Below, piece after piece: positions 25,579 to 32,484 of a DNA stretch of 46,295 bases; position 1 is the stretch's first letter; the number at the start of each line of letters is the position of its first letter. The notes beneath the pieces are model-generated. The model was not told the DNA's origin and made no database searches. It worked only from the letters and a program-made list of their open reading frames with translations. The stretch is taken from contig JAFTWW010000004.1 of the NCBI GenBank assembly GCA_017465085.1, positions 1-46,295 of the forward strand, read 5' to 3'. This DNA is from Clostridia bacterium (lineage in GTDB: Bacteria > Bacillota > Clostridia > Oscillospirales > Acutalibacteraceae). Made by a program: the position numbers and the translations under genes.

Positions 25579-26437
25579 ATGTTCGCAAATACTTATTAAG
25601 ATAATTGAGCGTTTTCTTTTTATCTGCCGACCAAAGCGGTGCTATAAGATCTTTCTTTGCGCCATCTCCTGTTATCCTGTGAACAACAATTTCTTTTGGT
25701 AAAACCGAAATGCAATCGCTTAAAATTCCTGCGTATTCCTCTAATGAGAGAGCCTCTACCCTACCGTTTTCATATTCTTCGGCAAGTTTGGTATTTTTCA
25801 GAATATGTAAAAGGTGGAATTTCACCCCATTAGTACCGCTTTCTACCGCAAATTCAGTAGTTTTTACAGGGTCATCAAAAGGAAGCCCTATAATAATATG
25901 GGTTATAACCTCTAAGCCTTCTTTTTTAAGACGGGAAACAGCTCTTTTATAAACCTCCGTTTTATATCCACGATTAATATATTCGGCGATATTATCATCC
26001 CACGTCTGAAGACCTAATTCTATCGTTACGGGCTTAATTCTATTTAATTCTTTAAGCAGCTCTACCGTGCTTTCAGGAAGGCAATCGGGCCTTGTAGCAA
26101 TATTTAACCCAACGATATAATCGGGAGTAATCGCCTCAAAAAACAGTTTTCTTAAGCTGTCATATGAAGCGTAAGTATTGGTAAAGGACTGAAAATAAGC
26201 GATATATTTCCCGTTTTTTATCTTCCCTTCTACCCTGTTTTTCGCTCTCTCTAATTGCTCTGAAATATTTGTTCCGCGTTCTGCAAACTCGCCACTGCCA
26301 AGAGCCGAGCAAAAAATACAACCGCCTGTGGACACAGTACCATCACGGTTAGGACAAGTAAAGCCTCCATCAATAGAAAGCTTATATACCTTGCAACCGT
26401 ATTTTTCCTTATAATAATCGTTAGCGGTTTTATACAT
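25577..26437 (-). CDS. TIGR01212/YhcC family radical SAM protein
   Basis: Radical SAM protein of 286 residues. The cluster cysteines lie in CPNRDGTVSTGGCIFC (C, 11 residues, CxxC), the arrangement of the YhcC/TIGR01212 group, which resembles an Elp3-type catalytic core. The function is not established; a role in tRNA modification is only a family-level guess. I start at the ATG at 26437, with GGGTGAG upstream; a GTG five codons earlier would lie almost at the transcription start. It is a single gene with its own promoter. Confidence 0.88.
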   Translation of the reverse strand: MYKTANDYYKEKYGCKVYKLSIDGGFTCPNRDGTVSTGGCIFCSALGSGEFAERGTNISEQLERAKNRVEGKIKNGKYIAYFQSFTNTYASYDSLRKLFFEAITPDYIVGLNIATRPDCLPESTVELLKELNRIKPVTIELGLQTWDDNIAEYINRGYKTEVYKRAVSRLKKEGLEVITHIIIGLPFDDPVKTTEFAVESGTNGVKFHLLHILKNTKLAEEYENGRVEALSLEEYAGILSDCISVLPKEIVVHRITGDGAKKDLIAPLWSADKKKTLNYLNKYLRT

Positions 26438-26454
26438 TTTCTCACCCGTCACTT

Positions 26455-26483
26455 ATTATATTACAAAAGCCATAAAAAATCAA
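26455..26483 (-). promoter_or_regulatory. Sigma-A promoter of the YhcC-type gene
   Basis: On the minus strand TTGATT (26483-26478), 17 bp, TATAAT (26460-26455), about 18 bases before the chosen ATG. Confidence 0.78.
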
Positions 26484-26601
26484 TTTTTGGATGCTGTATA
26501 ATCTTTATACGGCGATTTTTGATAAATGTTGTCACAAAATGGCGCTTTGGTTGATTTTATAGTCAGTAGTATCATATTGAAGATATGCATGTTCGAAGGC
26601 A

Positions 26602-26630
26602 TTTACAAAAATGCAATGTTATGATACAAT
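26602..26630 (+). promoter_or_regulatory. Sigma-A promoter of the hypothetical cluster
   Basis: TTTACA (26602-26607), 17 bp, TACAAT (26625-26630), followed by AAAGGAGGAG just before the lipoprotein ATG. Confidence 0.7.
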
Positions 26631-26650
26631 AAAACAAAGGAGGAGTTAAT

Positions 26651-27274
26651 ATGAAAAGAGCGTTAGTTTTGCTGCTTGCCTTTGTTATCTGCCTTTTCCT
26701 GTGTTCTTGTAAATCGGTTTCATATAATGATGGGGATACCGAAATGTATTATAACGGAAACACCTATATCAACTATAATAACACCAACGGCAAATATAGA
26801 TTTGAGCCCGAAGAAGATACAGATAATTGGATCAAAATAGATACCAAGCCATATGGTATTTTCGTCATTTTAGGAGCTGTAACACGATACTACGGAAACG
26901 ATTATGAAAATCCTGATTTTATTACTAACAGCCGTACCATCGATTTTTATGTTCGTGAAGATATAAGCTTGAATGATGATTCAAAGCTTTTCATAAAAGA
27001 TTCCGATAAACCTTTATCCTTTTCTGTTTCTGAGGTTACTACCGGTGAAACAATTGAATACTCGTATGATAATCATAAAAACGGCGCTTACGTTAATTTA
27101 GGCGATTTTGATGCCGTATATGAAGATTTTCCGATGGTGGAAATTTGGTTTCAGCTATATGAAGTAAATGGTTGCGTTTATATACAAGATGCCGTTTTTG
27201 CGGACTTACAAAAGGTTACCGAAGAATTTGAAAAAGAGCTATATAATTTAGGTTTGATTTCAAAAAAAGATTAA
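26651..27274 (+). CDS. Hypothetical lipoprotein
   Basis: I do not recognise this 207-residue protein. The N-terminus is a lipoprotein signal (hydrophobic 4-16, lipobox LCSC), so it should be anchored outside the membrane. A Tyr/Asn-rich stretch (about 24-50) follows, then an acidic, beta-rich body with no cysteine beyond the lipobox and no recognisable enzyme motif. A very strong AAAGGAGGAG ribosome site precedes ATG. It is first in a run of small poorly conserved genes that ends in a broken gene. Confidence 0.75.
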   Translation: MKRALVLLLAFVICLFLCSCKSVSYNDGDTEMYYNGNTYINYNNTNGKYRFEPEEDTDNWIKIDTKPYGIFVILGAVTRYYGNDYENPDFITNSRTIDFYVREDISLNDDSKLFIKDSDKPLSFSVSEVTTGETIEYSYDNHKNGAYVNLGDFDAVYEDFPMVEIWFQLYEVNGCVYIQDAVFADLQKVTEEFEKELYNLGLISKKD

Positions 27275-27305
27275 ATGAGCGTTAATACATATAAGGAGAT
27301 ATATT

Positions 27306-27548
27306 ATGAGGTTTGCTATCAAAAGAAGAATATTAAATATCATAGCCATAATATTTATATTGGCAATACTTATTTTTAACAAATTTTTTACTGGAACTGC
27401 TATTGGTATTACCCTTTTAATACTCTTCCTTTTATCATATTTTATTCTCACTTTAATACTGTGGCGTTGTCCCCATTGCAATTCTTATTTGTGGAAGCTC
27501 GCGCCATTCGCTACCCATTGTCCATATTGCGGTAATGAATTGGAATAA
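27306..27548 (+). CDS. Small membrane protein with C-terminal zinc ribbon
   Basis: Eighty residues: a basic N-terminus, two hydrophobic helices (about 9-26 and 31-52), then a cytoplasmic or surface tail with CPHC and CPYC (about 55-76) that should bind one zinc. AAGGAGAT precedes ATG. No named family is recognised; two-helix plus zinc-ribbon proteins often assist membrane complexes, but nothing here shows a partner. It lies 31 bases after the lipoprotein gene and probably shares its transcript. Confidence 0.7.
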   Translation: MRFAIKRRILNIIAIIFILAILIFNKFFTGTAIGITLLILFLLSYFILTLILWRCPHCNSYLWKLAPFATHCPYCGNELE

Positions 27549-27662
27549 GCCAACAAACCCCACGGTGATATGATTGATTTGAATCGTGAAAATATCGATG
27601 GATTTGATGTACGGGAATTCTATGTAAATTTAGTACACGAACTTAAAAACAGAGGTTTATAA
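27549..27662 (+). pseudogene. Short open tail, probable remnant of a lost gene
   Basis: Directly after the zinc-ribbon stop the same frame stays open for 37 codons. It reads like a real protein C-terminus (for example DVREFYVNLVHELKNRGL) before a TAA. The only ATG (27570) has no ribosome site. The most likely reading is a gene whose 5' part was deleted. A 30-residue peptide gene is possible but less likely. Confidence 0.4.
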
Positions 27663-27698
27663 ATGCGCACGGCATAACAAAATCGAGGAGATATTTAT

Positions 27699-28301
27699 AT
27701 GAAACCGTTTTTAGGAATAGACCTGACAACAGATAAGAAAAACGAACAGATGAACGGTGAAGAATTTGTAATAGCAAAACCAGCTTCATCATTAACACAA
27801 TTATTGGAATCTTCTTCGGAAAATGTTGAGGAAACGATTAAAAAAAGCAAAATGCCGCTTCCTATACGAATTGGACATTGGATATGCGGAGCAGTTGGAG
27901 CACTTGTTGCCGTCGGCATAATAAAAGCCTTGGGCGGAGAAGACGGCGTCACCCTCAGCGAAGCATATCAAAACGCTTCATGGTTTTTTTGGCTCAGCGG
28001 TACCTGTTTGGTAGCTTGGGCACTTCTTAAACTTATAAGTGTGCATAAAGAAAAGAATGTTTTAGAAACAGAAGAAAGTTCTCAAGTGTTCAATAATTTA
28101 GATAAAACCTGCGATGCCATTCTTGCCGATTTGAAAGTTCCTCAAGATTCAAAAGAGATTGATGTTTTGTCATTCTTTTATAAGGTAAAAGGCGGCAACA
28201 TTAAAGTTTGCGGGAAAGGTTTGCAAATCGCACCTTATACAAACCCGATTTTTCATATTTTTGCAGACTCAGAAAATCTGTATTTAGCAAATTTAGAATA
28301 A
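27699..28301 (+). CDS. Hypothetical membrane protein, truncated by an in-frame stop
   Basis: This 200-residue frame is not a recognised family. A polar N-terminus (about 1-52) is followed by two hydrophobic helices (about 57-82 and 92-112) and a cytoplasmic C-terminal part with a beta-rich pattern (FFYKVKGGNIKVCGKGLQIA). GAGGAG lies upstream of ATG. The reading ends at a TAA (28299-28301), beyond which the same frame continues for 89 well-behaved codons. The visible product therefore lacks about 30 percent of the ancestral protein and cuts through what looks like a single beta-rich domain. Confidence 0.65.
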   Translation: MKPFLGIDLTTDKKNEQMNGEEFVIAKPASSLTQLLESSSENVEETIKKSKMPLPIRIGHWICGAVGALVAVGIIKALGGEDGVTLSEAYQNASWFFWLSGTCLVAWALLKLISVHKEKNVLETEESSQVFNNLDKTCDAILADLKVPQDSKEIDVLSFFYKVKGGNIKVCGKGLQIAPYTNPIFHIFADSENLYLANLE

Positions 28302-28571
28302 AAGTACGCTATTCCGATTTCAAGGATAAAAGGAATTAAATCAATTAAGAAAACCATTCGTATTATAGGGTGGAACAAAGACGAAGAATTTAACAAAGGA
28401 ATATACAAACAATATAATTTAGTAGAAGATAACTGTGATGGTAGCATTATCTGCAAATGCTATCATATATTAGAATTTGAACACGATAACGAACAATGGG
28501 GTGTTTATTTCCCCTGCTACGAACTACCTGTCATTGAAGAACTTACAGGTTTGAAAGCTGATATTTTTTGA
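28302..28571 (+). pseudogene. In-frame continuation of the interrupted membrane protein gene
   Basis: Immediately after the TAA, 89 codons stay open to a TGA at 28569-28571 and read as ordinary protein (KYAIPISRIKGIK, then YHILEFEHDNEQWGVYFPCY). No start codon with a ribosome site lies at its head. Joined to the upstream part, the full protein would be about 290 residues. The combined C-terminal half has the alternating strand pattern of a small PH-like domain, though that is only an impression. A nonsense mutation is the simplest cause. Confidence 0.7.
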
Positions 28572-28579
28572 TACATAAT

Positions 28580-28607
28580 AAGGCTTGACCAATCGGTCAA
28601 GCCTTTT
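28580..28607. terminator. Bidirectional terminator between the broken gene and spoVAC
   Basis: AAGGCTTGACC / GGTCAAGCCTT (28580-28590, 28595-28605) with a 4-nt loop, flanked by short T runs on both strands. Confidence 0.85.
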
Positions 28608-28609
28608 GA

Positions 28610-29056
28610 TTATTTAAGCATTTGACAAATCCAATAGATTACTCCATACACCACGCTTGCAATAGTTCCGTAAGCGATAACGGGGCCTGCAATTTTGAAC
28701 ATATTGGCTCCCACACCTAAAATAAAGCCCTCATTCTTAAACTCCACCGCGGGTGAGGTTACGGCGTTTGAAAAGCCCGTTATGGGCACTAAGGTACCCG
28801 CCCCCGCGTGCTTTGCAATTTTATCGAATATACCTATTCCCGTTAGGAATGATGCGATAAATATAAGGGTTGAGGGTACCGCCATCTTAACAACATCCTC
28901 ACTTGCCCCTAAATATTCATAGAGCTCCATAAAAAGCTGACCTATCATACAGATAAAGCCACCAACCAAAAATGCCCATATAAAATCCTTTAGTATGGGC
29001 GAGGGCGGTGAATTTTTCTTAACCATTTCACTGTATTTTCTTTTATCGGGTAACAT
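28610..29056 (-). CDS. spoVAC: Stage V sporulation protein AC
   Basis: Membrane protein of 148 residues, a component of the SpoVA channel that moves dipicolinic acid into the forespore and out during germination. In Bacillus SpoVAC also acts as a mechanosensitive channel. Family features are visible: the PPSPILKDFIWAFLVGGFIC start, then GAGTLVPITGFSNAV and EFKNEGFILG. Four or more membrane helices are present. The start at 29056 has GGGAGGC upstream; the longer frame is not supported. It is the second gene after a 203-residue membrane protein. spoVAD and spoVAE, usually adjacent, are absent here. Confidence 0.9.
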   Translation of the reverse strand: MLPDKRKYSEMVKKNSPPSPILKDFIWAFLVGGFICMIGQLFMELYEYLGASEDVVKMAVPSTLIFIASFLTGIGIFDKIAKHAGAGTLVPITGFSNAVTSPAVEFKNEGFILGVGANMFKIAGPVIAYGTIASVVYGVIYWICQMLK

Positions 29057-29113
29057 AAAAAGCCTCCCTTTCGTGATAATTTTATTATCACTAAAAGGCA
29101 GGCTTTTATTCAT

Positions 29114-29725
29114 TTATTCTTCTAATTCCTTAAATGCTCTTGGGTTATACGCCTCAATAAATTCCTTCCAATCATCAAGAGAAAGATTATCGGGATTTTC
29201 CGCTTTGAATATCTCATAAATATTTTGGAGAATTTGTTTATACCTCTTATTTCGTTTAATATGCGCGCGAAGGGCTATAATAAACATCCATAAAAGAGTT
29301 ACTATCATAATAACCGATGGGATAAGATGGCGGTAATAAAAAACTGCCTTAAAAGGCCCTGTACCCACCTCATCAACAAGGTTTTTACCGAAGATAAACA
29401 GTAAAAACGGCACGGGCAAGAGAGAAACTGCAGTTCCTACAATATTTAATTTGCTCCAAATAAGAATTGTTCCCGCAAGAGAAACGACAGTAAAGATTAT
29501 AATGGCAATCATAAAGTTATACATACTCTCGGTATAATCTCCATCGGATATATACAGCGCCGCGCCTAAAACACTTGCAACATACATAAATAGGCTATAA
29601 ACAAAGGCCACAGAATATATTATTTTAAGGGTTTTATAGAGGGCTCCATCGGTTTTGGCATAATAAATACCAAACTTATTCTCTATAAAATCAACCCTAT
29701 CGAGAACGCTCTTGAACTTTTTCAT
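29114..29725 (-). CDS. Hypothetical four-helix membrane protein, co-transcribed with spoVAC
   Basis: Unrecognised protein of 203 residues. Four hydrophobic segments (about 33-57, 66-88, 92-110 and 130-152) lie between a soluble N-terminal stretch and a charged C-terminal tail (about 153-203) rich in Lys, Asn and Glu. GAGGT precedes ATG. It lies 57 bases upstream of spoVAC with no terminator between and one promoter in front, so the two are very likely expressed together. A spore-membrane role is an inference from that linkage alone. Confidence 0.75.
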   Translation of the reverse strand: MKKFKSVLDRVDFIENKFGIYYAKTDGALYKTLKIIYSVAFVYSLFMYVASVLGAALYISDGDYTESMYNFMIAIIIFTVVSLAGTILIWSKLNIVGTAVSLLPVPFLLFIFGKNLVDEVGTGPFKAVFYYRHLIPSVIMIVTLLWMFIIALRAHIKRNKRYKQILQNIYEIFKAENPDNLSLDDWKEFIEAYNPRAFKELEE

Positions 29726-29753
29726 AAAATTACCTCAAAGATTTTTTGATACA

Positions 29754-29782
29754 ATTATACACCATACTTTTTCCCTTGACAA
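29754..29782 (-). promoter_or_regulatory. Promoter of the membrane protein-spoVAC operon
   Basis: On the minus strand TTGTCA (29782-29777), 17 bp, TATAAT (29759-29754). Its -35 hexamer is the complement of the trmL -35 hexamer, shared over five bases. The hexamers look like vegetative sigma-A rather than a late forespore sigma, which is unexpected for spoVAC. Confidence 0.75.
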
Positions 29783-29805
29783 GAGTAAAATAGTAATAAT
29801 ATAAT
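29776..29805 (+). promoter_or_regulatory. Promoter of trmL
   Basis: TTGACA (29776-29781), an 18-bp spacer, TATAAT (29800-29805). It overlaps the divergent promoter at the -35 element. Confidence 0.78.
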
Positions 29806-29820
29806 AGTTTCGGTGATTTT

Positions 29821-30327
29821 ATGTCTGTTATAAATATTGTTATGGTTGAACCCGAAATTCCGCAGAACACGGGCAACGTTGCAAGAACCTGCGCCGCTAC
29901 GGGCGCAAGGCTTCATCTTGTGGGCCCGATGGGCTTTAAGGTTGACGATAAAAAGCTTAAACGCGCGGGGCTTGATTATTGGCATTTTCTTGATATTACA
30001 TATTACGAAAACCTTGATGAATTCTTCAGCAAAAATAATGGTAATTTCTTTTTCTTTACCACCAAGGGCAGAAAAACTCATTCCGAGGTTTCTTATCCCG
30101 ATAATTGTTATCTTTTATTCGGCAAGGAAACCAAGGGGCTTCCCGAAGAATTGTTGCTCAAATATCCTGATAATTGCGTTAGAATACCTATGGCTGATGA
30201 AATACGCAGTCTTAACCTTTCAAACTCAGTTGCCATAGCCGTTTACGAGGCGTTAAGGCAGTGGGATTACCCCGCTTTGCAGAATTTCGGTCAATTGCAC
30301 AATTACAAATGGGAAAATGACAGTTAA
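29821..30327 (+). CDS. trmL: tRNA (cytidine/uridine-34 2'-O)-methyltransferase
   Basis: SPOUT-class methyltransferase of 168 residues that methylates the ribose of the wobble base in tRNA-Leu isoacceptors. The N-terminal EPEIPQNTGNVARTCAATG and the C-terminal knot (LLFGKETKGLP, then IPMADEIRSLNLSNSVAIA) are characteristic, with the length usual for the family. The ribosome site is weak (GGTGAT) and the leader only about 10 bases, so translation may be modest. It is a single gene ahead of pgk. Confidence 0.95.
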   Translation: MSVINIVMVEPEIPQNTGNVARTCAATGARLHLVGPMGFKVDDKKLKRAGLDYWHFLDITYYENLDEFFSKNNGNFFFFTTKGRKTHSEVSYPDNCYLLFGKETKGLPEELLLKYPDNCVRIPMADEIRSLNLSNSVAIAVYEALRQWDYPALQNFGQLHNYKWENDS

Positions 30328-30344
30328 TTTTTTCAAAAAATCTA

Positions 30345-30372
30345 TTGAAATATTTCATAAATGTGGTAAAAT
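30345..30372 (+). promoter_or_regulatory. Promoter of the pgk-tpiA-gpmI operon
   Basis: TTGAAA (30345-30350), a 16-bp spacer, TAAAAT (30367-30372). The -35 box lies in a short GAAATATTTC palindrome. AAAGGAAG precedes pgk. Confidence 0.6.
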
Positions 30373-30414
30373 AAGATTGTAAATTTTTTAACAAACCCGA
30401 AAGGAAGTTGTAAA

Positions 30415-31626
30415 ATGAATGCTCTTAACAAAAAGACCGTAGATGACATCAATGTTAAAGGTCAAAAGGTGCTCGTTCGTTGTGATTTTAACGTTCCTCT
30501 TAAGAACGGTGTTATCACCGATGAGAACCGTATTAACGCAGCTCTTCCCACCATTAAAAAGCTTATTGCTGATGGCGGTAAGGTAATTCTTTGCTCCCAC
30601 CTTGGTAAACCCAAGGGTGAGCCCAAGCCCGAGCTTTCTTTAGCTCCCGTTGCAAAGCGCCTTTCAGAGCTTTTAGGCAAGGATGTTGTTTTTGCCGCTG
30701 ATGATAATGTTGTTGGCGAAAACGCTAAGGCTGCTGTTGCCGCTATGAAGGATGGTGACGTTGTTCTTCTCGAAAACACCCGTTACCGCGCAGAAGAAAC
30801 CAAGAACGGAGAAGCCTTCTCCGCTGAACTCGGCTCTCTTGCTGATGTATTTGTTAACGATGCTTTCGGCACCGCCCACAGAGCTCATTGCTCCACCGTT
30901 GGTGTTGTTTCTCACGTTAAGGAAGCCGTTGCAGGTTACCTTATCGGTAAAGAACTTAAATATTTAGGCGAAGCTGTTGAAACTCCCGAGCGTCCTTTCG
31001 TTTGCATCTTAGGCGGCGCTAAGGTTGATAGTAAGCTTCCCGTTATTGAAAACCTTCTCGCTAAGGCTGATACTCTTATTATCGGCGGCGGTATGGCTTA
31101 TACCTTCTTAGCATCCAAGGGTTACGGCGTTGGTAAATCTCTTATTGATGAAACCAAGATTGACTACTGCCGTGAAATGATGGCTAAGGCCGAGGCTAAG
31201 GGCGTTAAGCTCCTCCTCCCTGTTGACTGCACCGTTGTAGCCAACTTCCCCGATCCCATTGATGCTCCCGTTGAGGTAAAATATGTTGATGCAGATAAGA
31301 TTCCTGCTGATATGGAAAGCCTCGATATCGGTCCTAAGACCGCAGAGCTCTATGCTAACGAGGTTAAGAACGCTAAGACTGTTGTTTGGAACGGACCTAT
31401 GGGCGTATTTGAAAATCCCACACTTGCCGCAGGTACCTTGGCAGTTGCTAAGAGCCTGGCTGAGACCGATGCTGTTACCGTTATCGGCGGCGGTGATTCC
31501 GCAGCTGCTGTTAACAACTTAGGCTTCGGCGATAAGATGACCCACATTTCCACCGGTGGCGGCGCTTCCCTTGAGTTCCTTGAGGGCAAAGAGCTTCCCG
31601 GTATTGCGGCTCTTAACGATAAGTAA
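30415..31626 (+). CDS. pgk: Phosphoglycerate kinase
   Basis: Glycolytic enzyme of 403 residues that transfers a phosphate from 1,3-bisphosphoglycerate to ADP. The N-terminal [12 protein letters not shown] signature, the substrate-binding [10 protein letters not shown], and the C-terminal [11 protein letters not shown] loop for the nucleotide are intact. It is first in a three-gene glycolytic operon; glyceraldehyde-3-phosphate dehydrogenase, often next to it, is not in the window. Codon use is skewed towards GTT, GCT and CTT, as expected of a highly expressed gene. Confidence 0.97.
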   Translation: MNALNKKTVDDINVKGQKVLVRCDFNVPLKNGVITDENRINAALPTIKKLIADGGKVILCSHLGKPKGEPKPELSLAPVAKRLSELLGKDVVFAADDNVVGENAKAAVAAMKDGDVVLLENTRYRAEETKNGEAFSAELGSLADVFVNDAFGTAHRAHCSTVGVVSHVKEAVAGYLIGKELKYLGEAVETPERPFVCILGGAKVDSKLPVIENLLAKADTLIIGGGMAYTFLASKGYGVGKSLIDETKIDYCREMMAKAEAKGVKLLLPVDCTVVANFPDPIDAPVEVKYVDADKIPADMESLDIGPKTAELYANEVKNAKTVVWNGPMGVFENPTLAAGTLAVAKSLAETDAVTVIGGGDSAAAVNNLGFGDKMTHISTGGGASLEFLEGKELPGIAALNDK

Positions 31627-31639
31627 TCAGTTAAAATAA

Positions 31640-31675
31640 AAATATAGGGGCGATGTATGCATCACCCCTATATTT
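31640..31675 (+). other. Intercistronic hairpin between pgk and tpiA
   Basis: AAATATAGGGG / CCCCTATATTT (31640-31650, 31665-31675) with an inner GATG / CATC pair (31652-31655, 31660-31663) makes an almost continuous stem. No T run follows, so it is more likely an mRNA-processing or stability element than a terminator. Confidence 0.65.
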
Positions 31676-31698
31676 GTGTAAATAAGGAGATATTAAAA

Positions 31699-32466
31699 AT
31701 GGATAAGACTAAAAGAAATGCTATAATCGCAGGTAACTGGAAAATGAACAAAACCCCCAATGAAACAACTGCTCTCATCAATGAGATGAAGCCCCTTGTT
31801 GCAGGTGCTGACTGCAAGGTTGTTCTCTGCGTTCCCGCTATTGATATTCCCGCGGCTGTTAAAGCTGCTGAAGGCTCCAACATTGAAATTGGCGCTGAGA
31901 ATGTTCACTTTAAGGCTTCAGGCGCATACACAGGCGAAATTTCCGCCGATATGCTGGTAGAATCAGGTGTAAAGTATGTTGTTATCGGCCACAGCGAGAG
32001 AAGACAGTATTTTGCTGAAACCGACCAGACAGTTAACCTTCGCACTCTTGCCGCTGTAAATGCAGGCCTTACCGCTATTGTTTGTGTTGGTGAGACCCTC
32101 GAGCAGAGAGAACTCGGTTACACCGAAACTTTACTTAAGTTCCAGACCAAGATGGCACTTACAAATGTTACTGTAGAGCAGCTTAAGAACATTGTTATCG
32201 CTTACGAGCCCGTTTGGGCTATCGGCACAGGCGTTACTGCTACTGCTGAACAGGCCGATGAAGGCAATGGTTATGTTCGTGAAGCTATTGCAGAGGTTTA
32301 CGGCAAGGATGTTGCTGATACCGTTACTATTCAGTATGGCGGCTCTATGAACGCTAAAAATGCTGATGAGCTTCTAGATAAGGTTAATGTTGATGGCGGT
32401 CTTATCGGTGGTGCTTCCCTTAAGGCTGAGGATTTCTCCATCATTGTTAAAGCTGCAAGTAAGTAA
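31699..32466 (+). CDS. tpiA: Triose-phosphate isomerase
   Basis: TIM-barrel enzyme of 255 residues that interconverts dihydroxyacetone phosphate and glyceraldehyde-3-phosphate. GNWKMNKT carries the catalytic Asn/Lys, IGHSERR the catalytic His, and AYEPVWAIGTG the catalytic Glu. The start is the ATG at 31699 with AAGGAG; the longer frame runs through the intercistronic hairpin. It is the second gene of the pgk operon. Confidence 0.97.
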   Translation: MDKTKRNAIIAGNWKMNKTPNETTALINEMKPLVAGADCKVVLCVPAIDIPAAVKAAEGSNIEIGAENVHFKASGAYTGEISADMLVESGVKYVVIGHSERRQYFAETDQTVNLRTLAAVNAGLTAIVCVGETLEQRELGYTETLLKFQTKMALTNVTVEQLKNIVIAYEPVWAIGTGVTATAEQADEGNGYVREAIAEVYGKDVADTVTIQYGGSMNAKNADELLDKVNVDGGLIGGASLKAEDFSIIVKAASK

Positions 32467-32484
32467 TTAGGAGATTTCGATTTT

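Noticed and set aside
28299-28301. Recoding (selenocysteine or pyrrolysine) at the in-frame stop
   Set aside because: The codon is TAA, not UGA or UAG, and no stem-loop recoding element is evident; mutation is simpler.
26651-28571. Prophage or mobile island
   Set aside because: No integrase, transposase, att-like repeat or phage structural gene is present; only small unknown genes and decay.
29837-30238. 133-codon frame inside trmL
   Set aside because: It is a shifted frame of a clearly recognisable methyltransferase gene.
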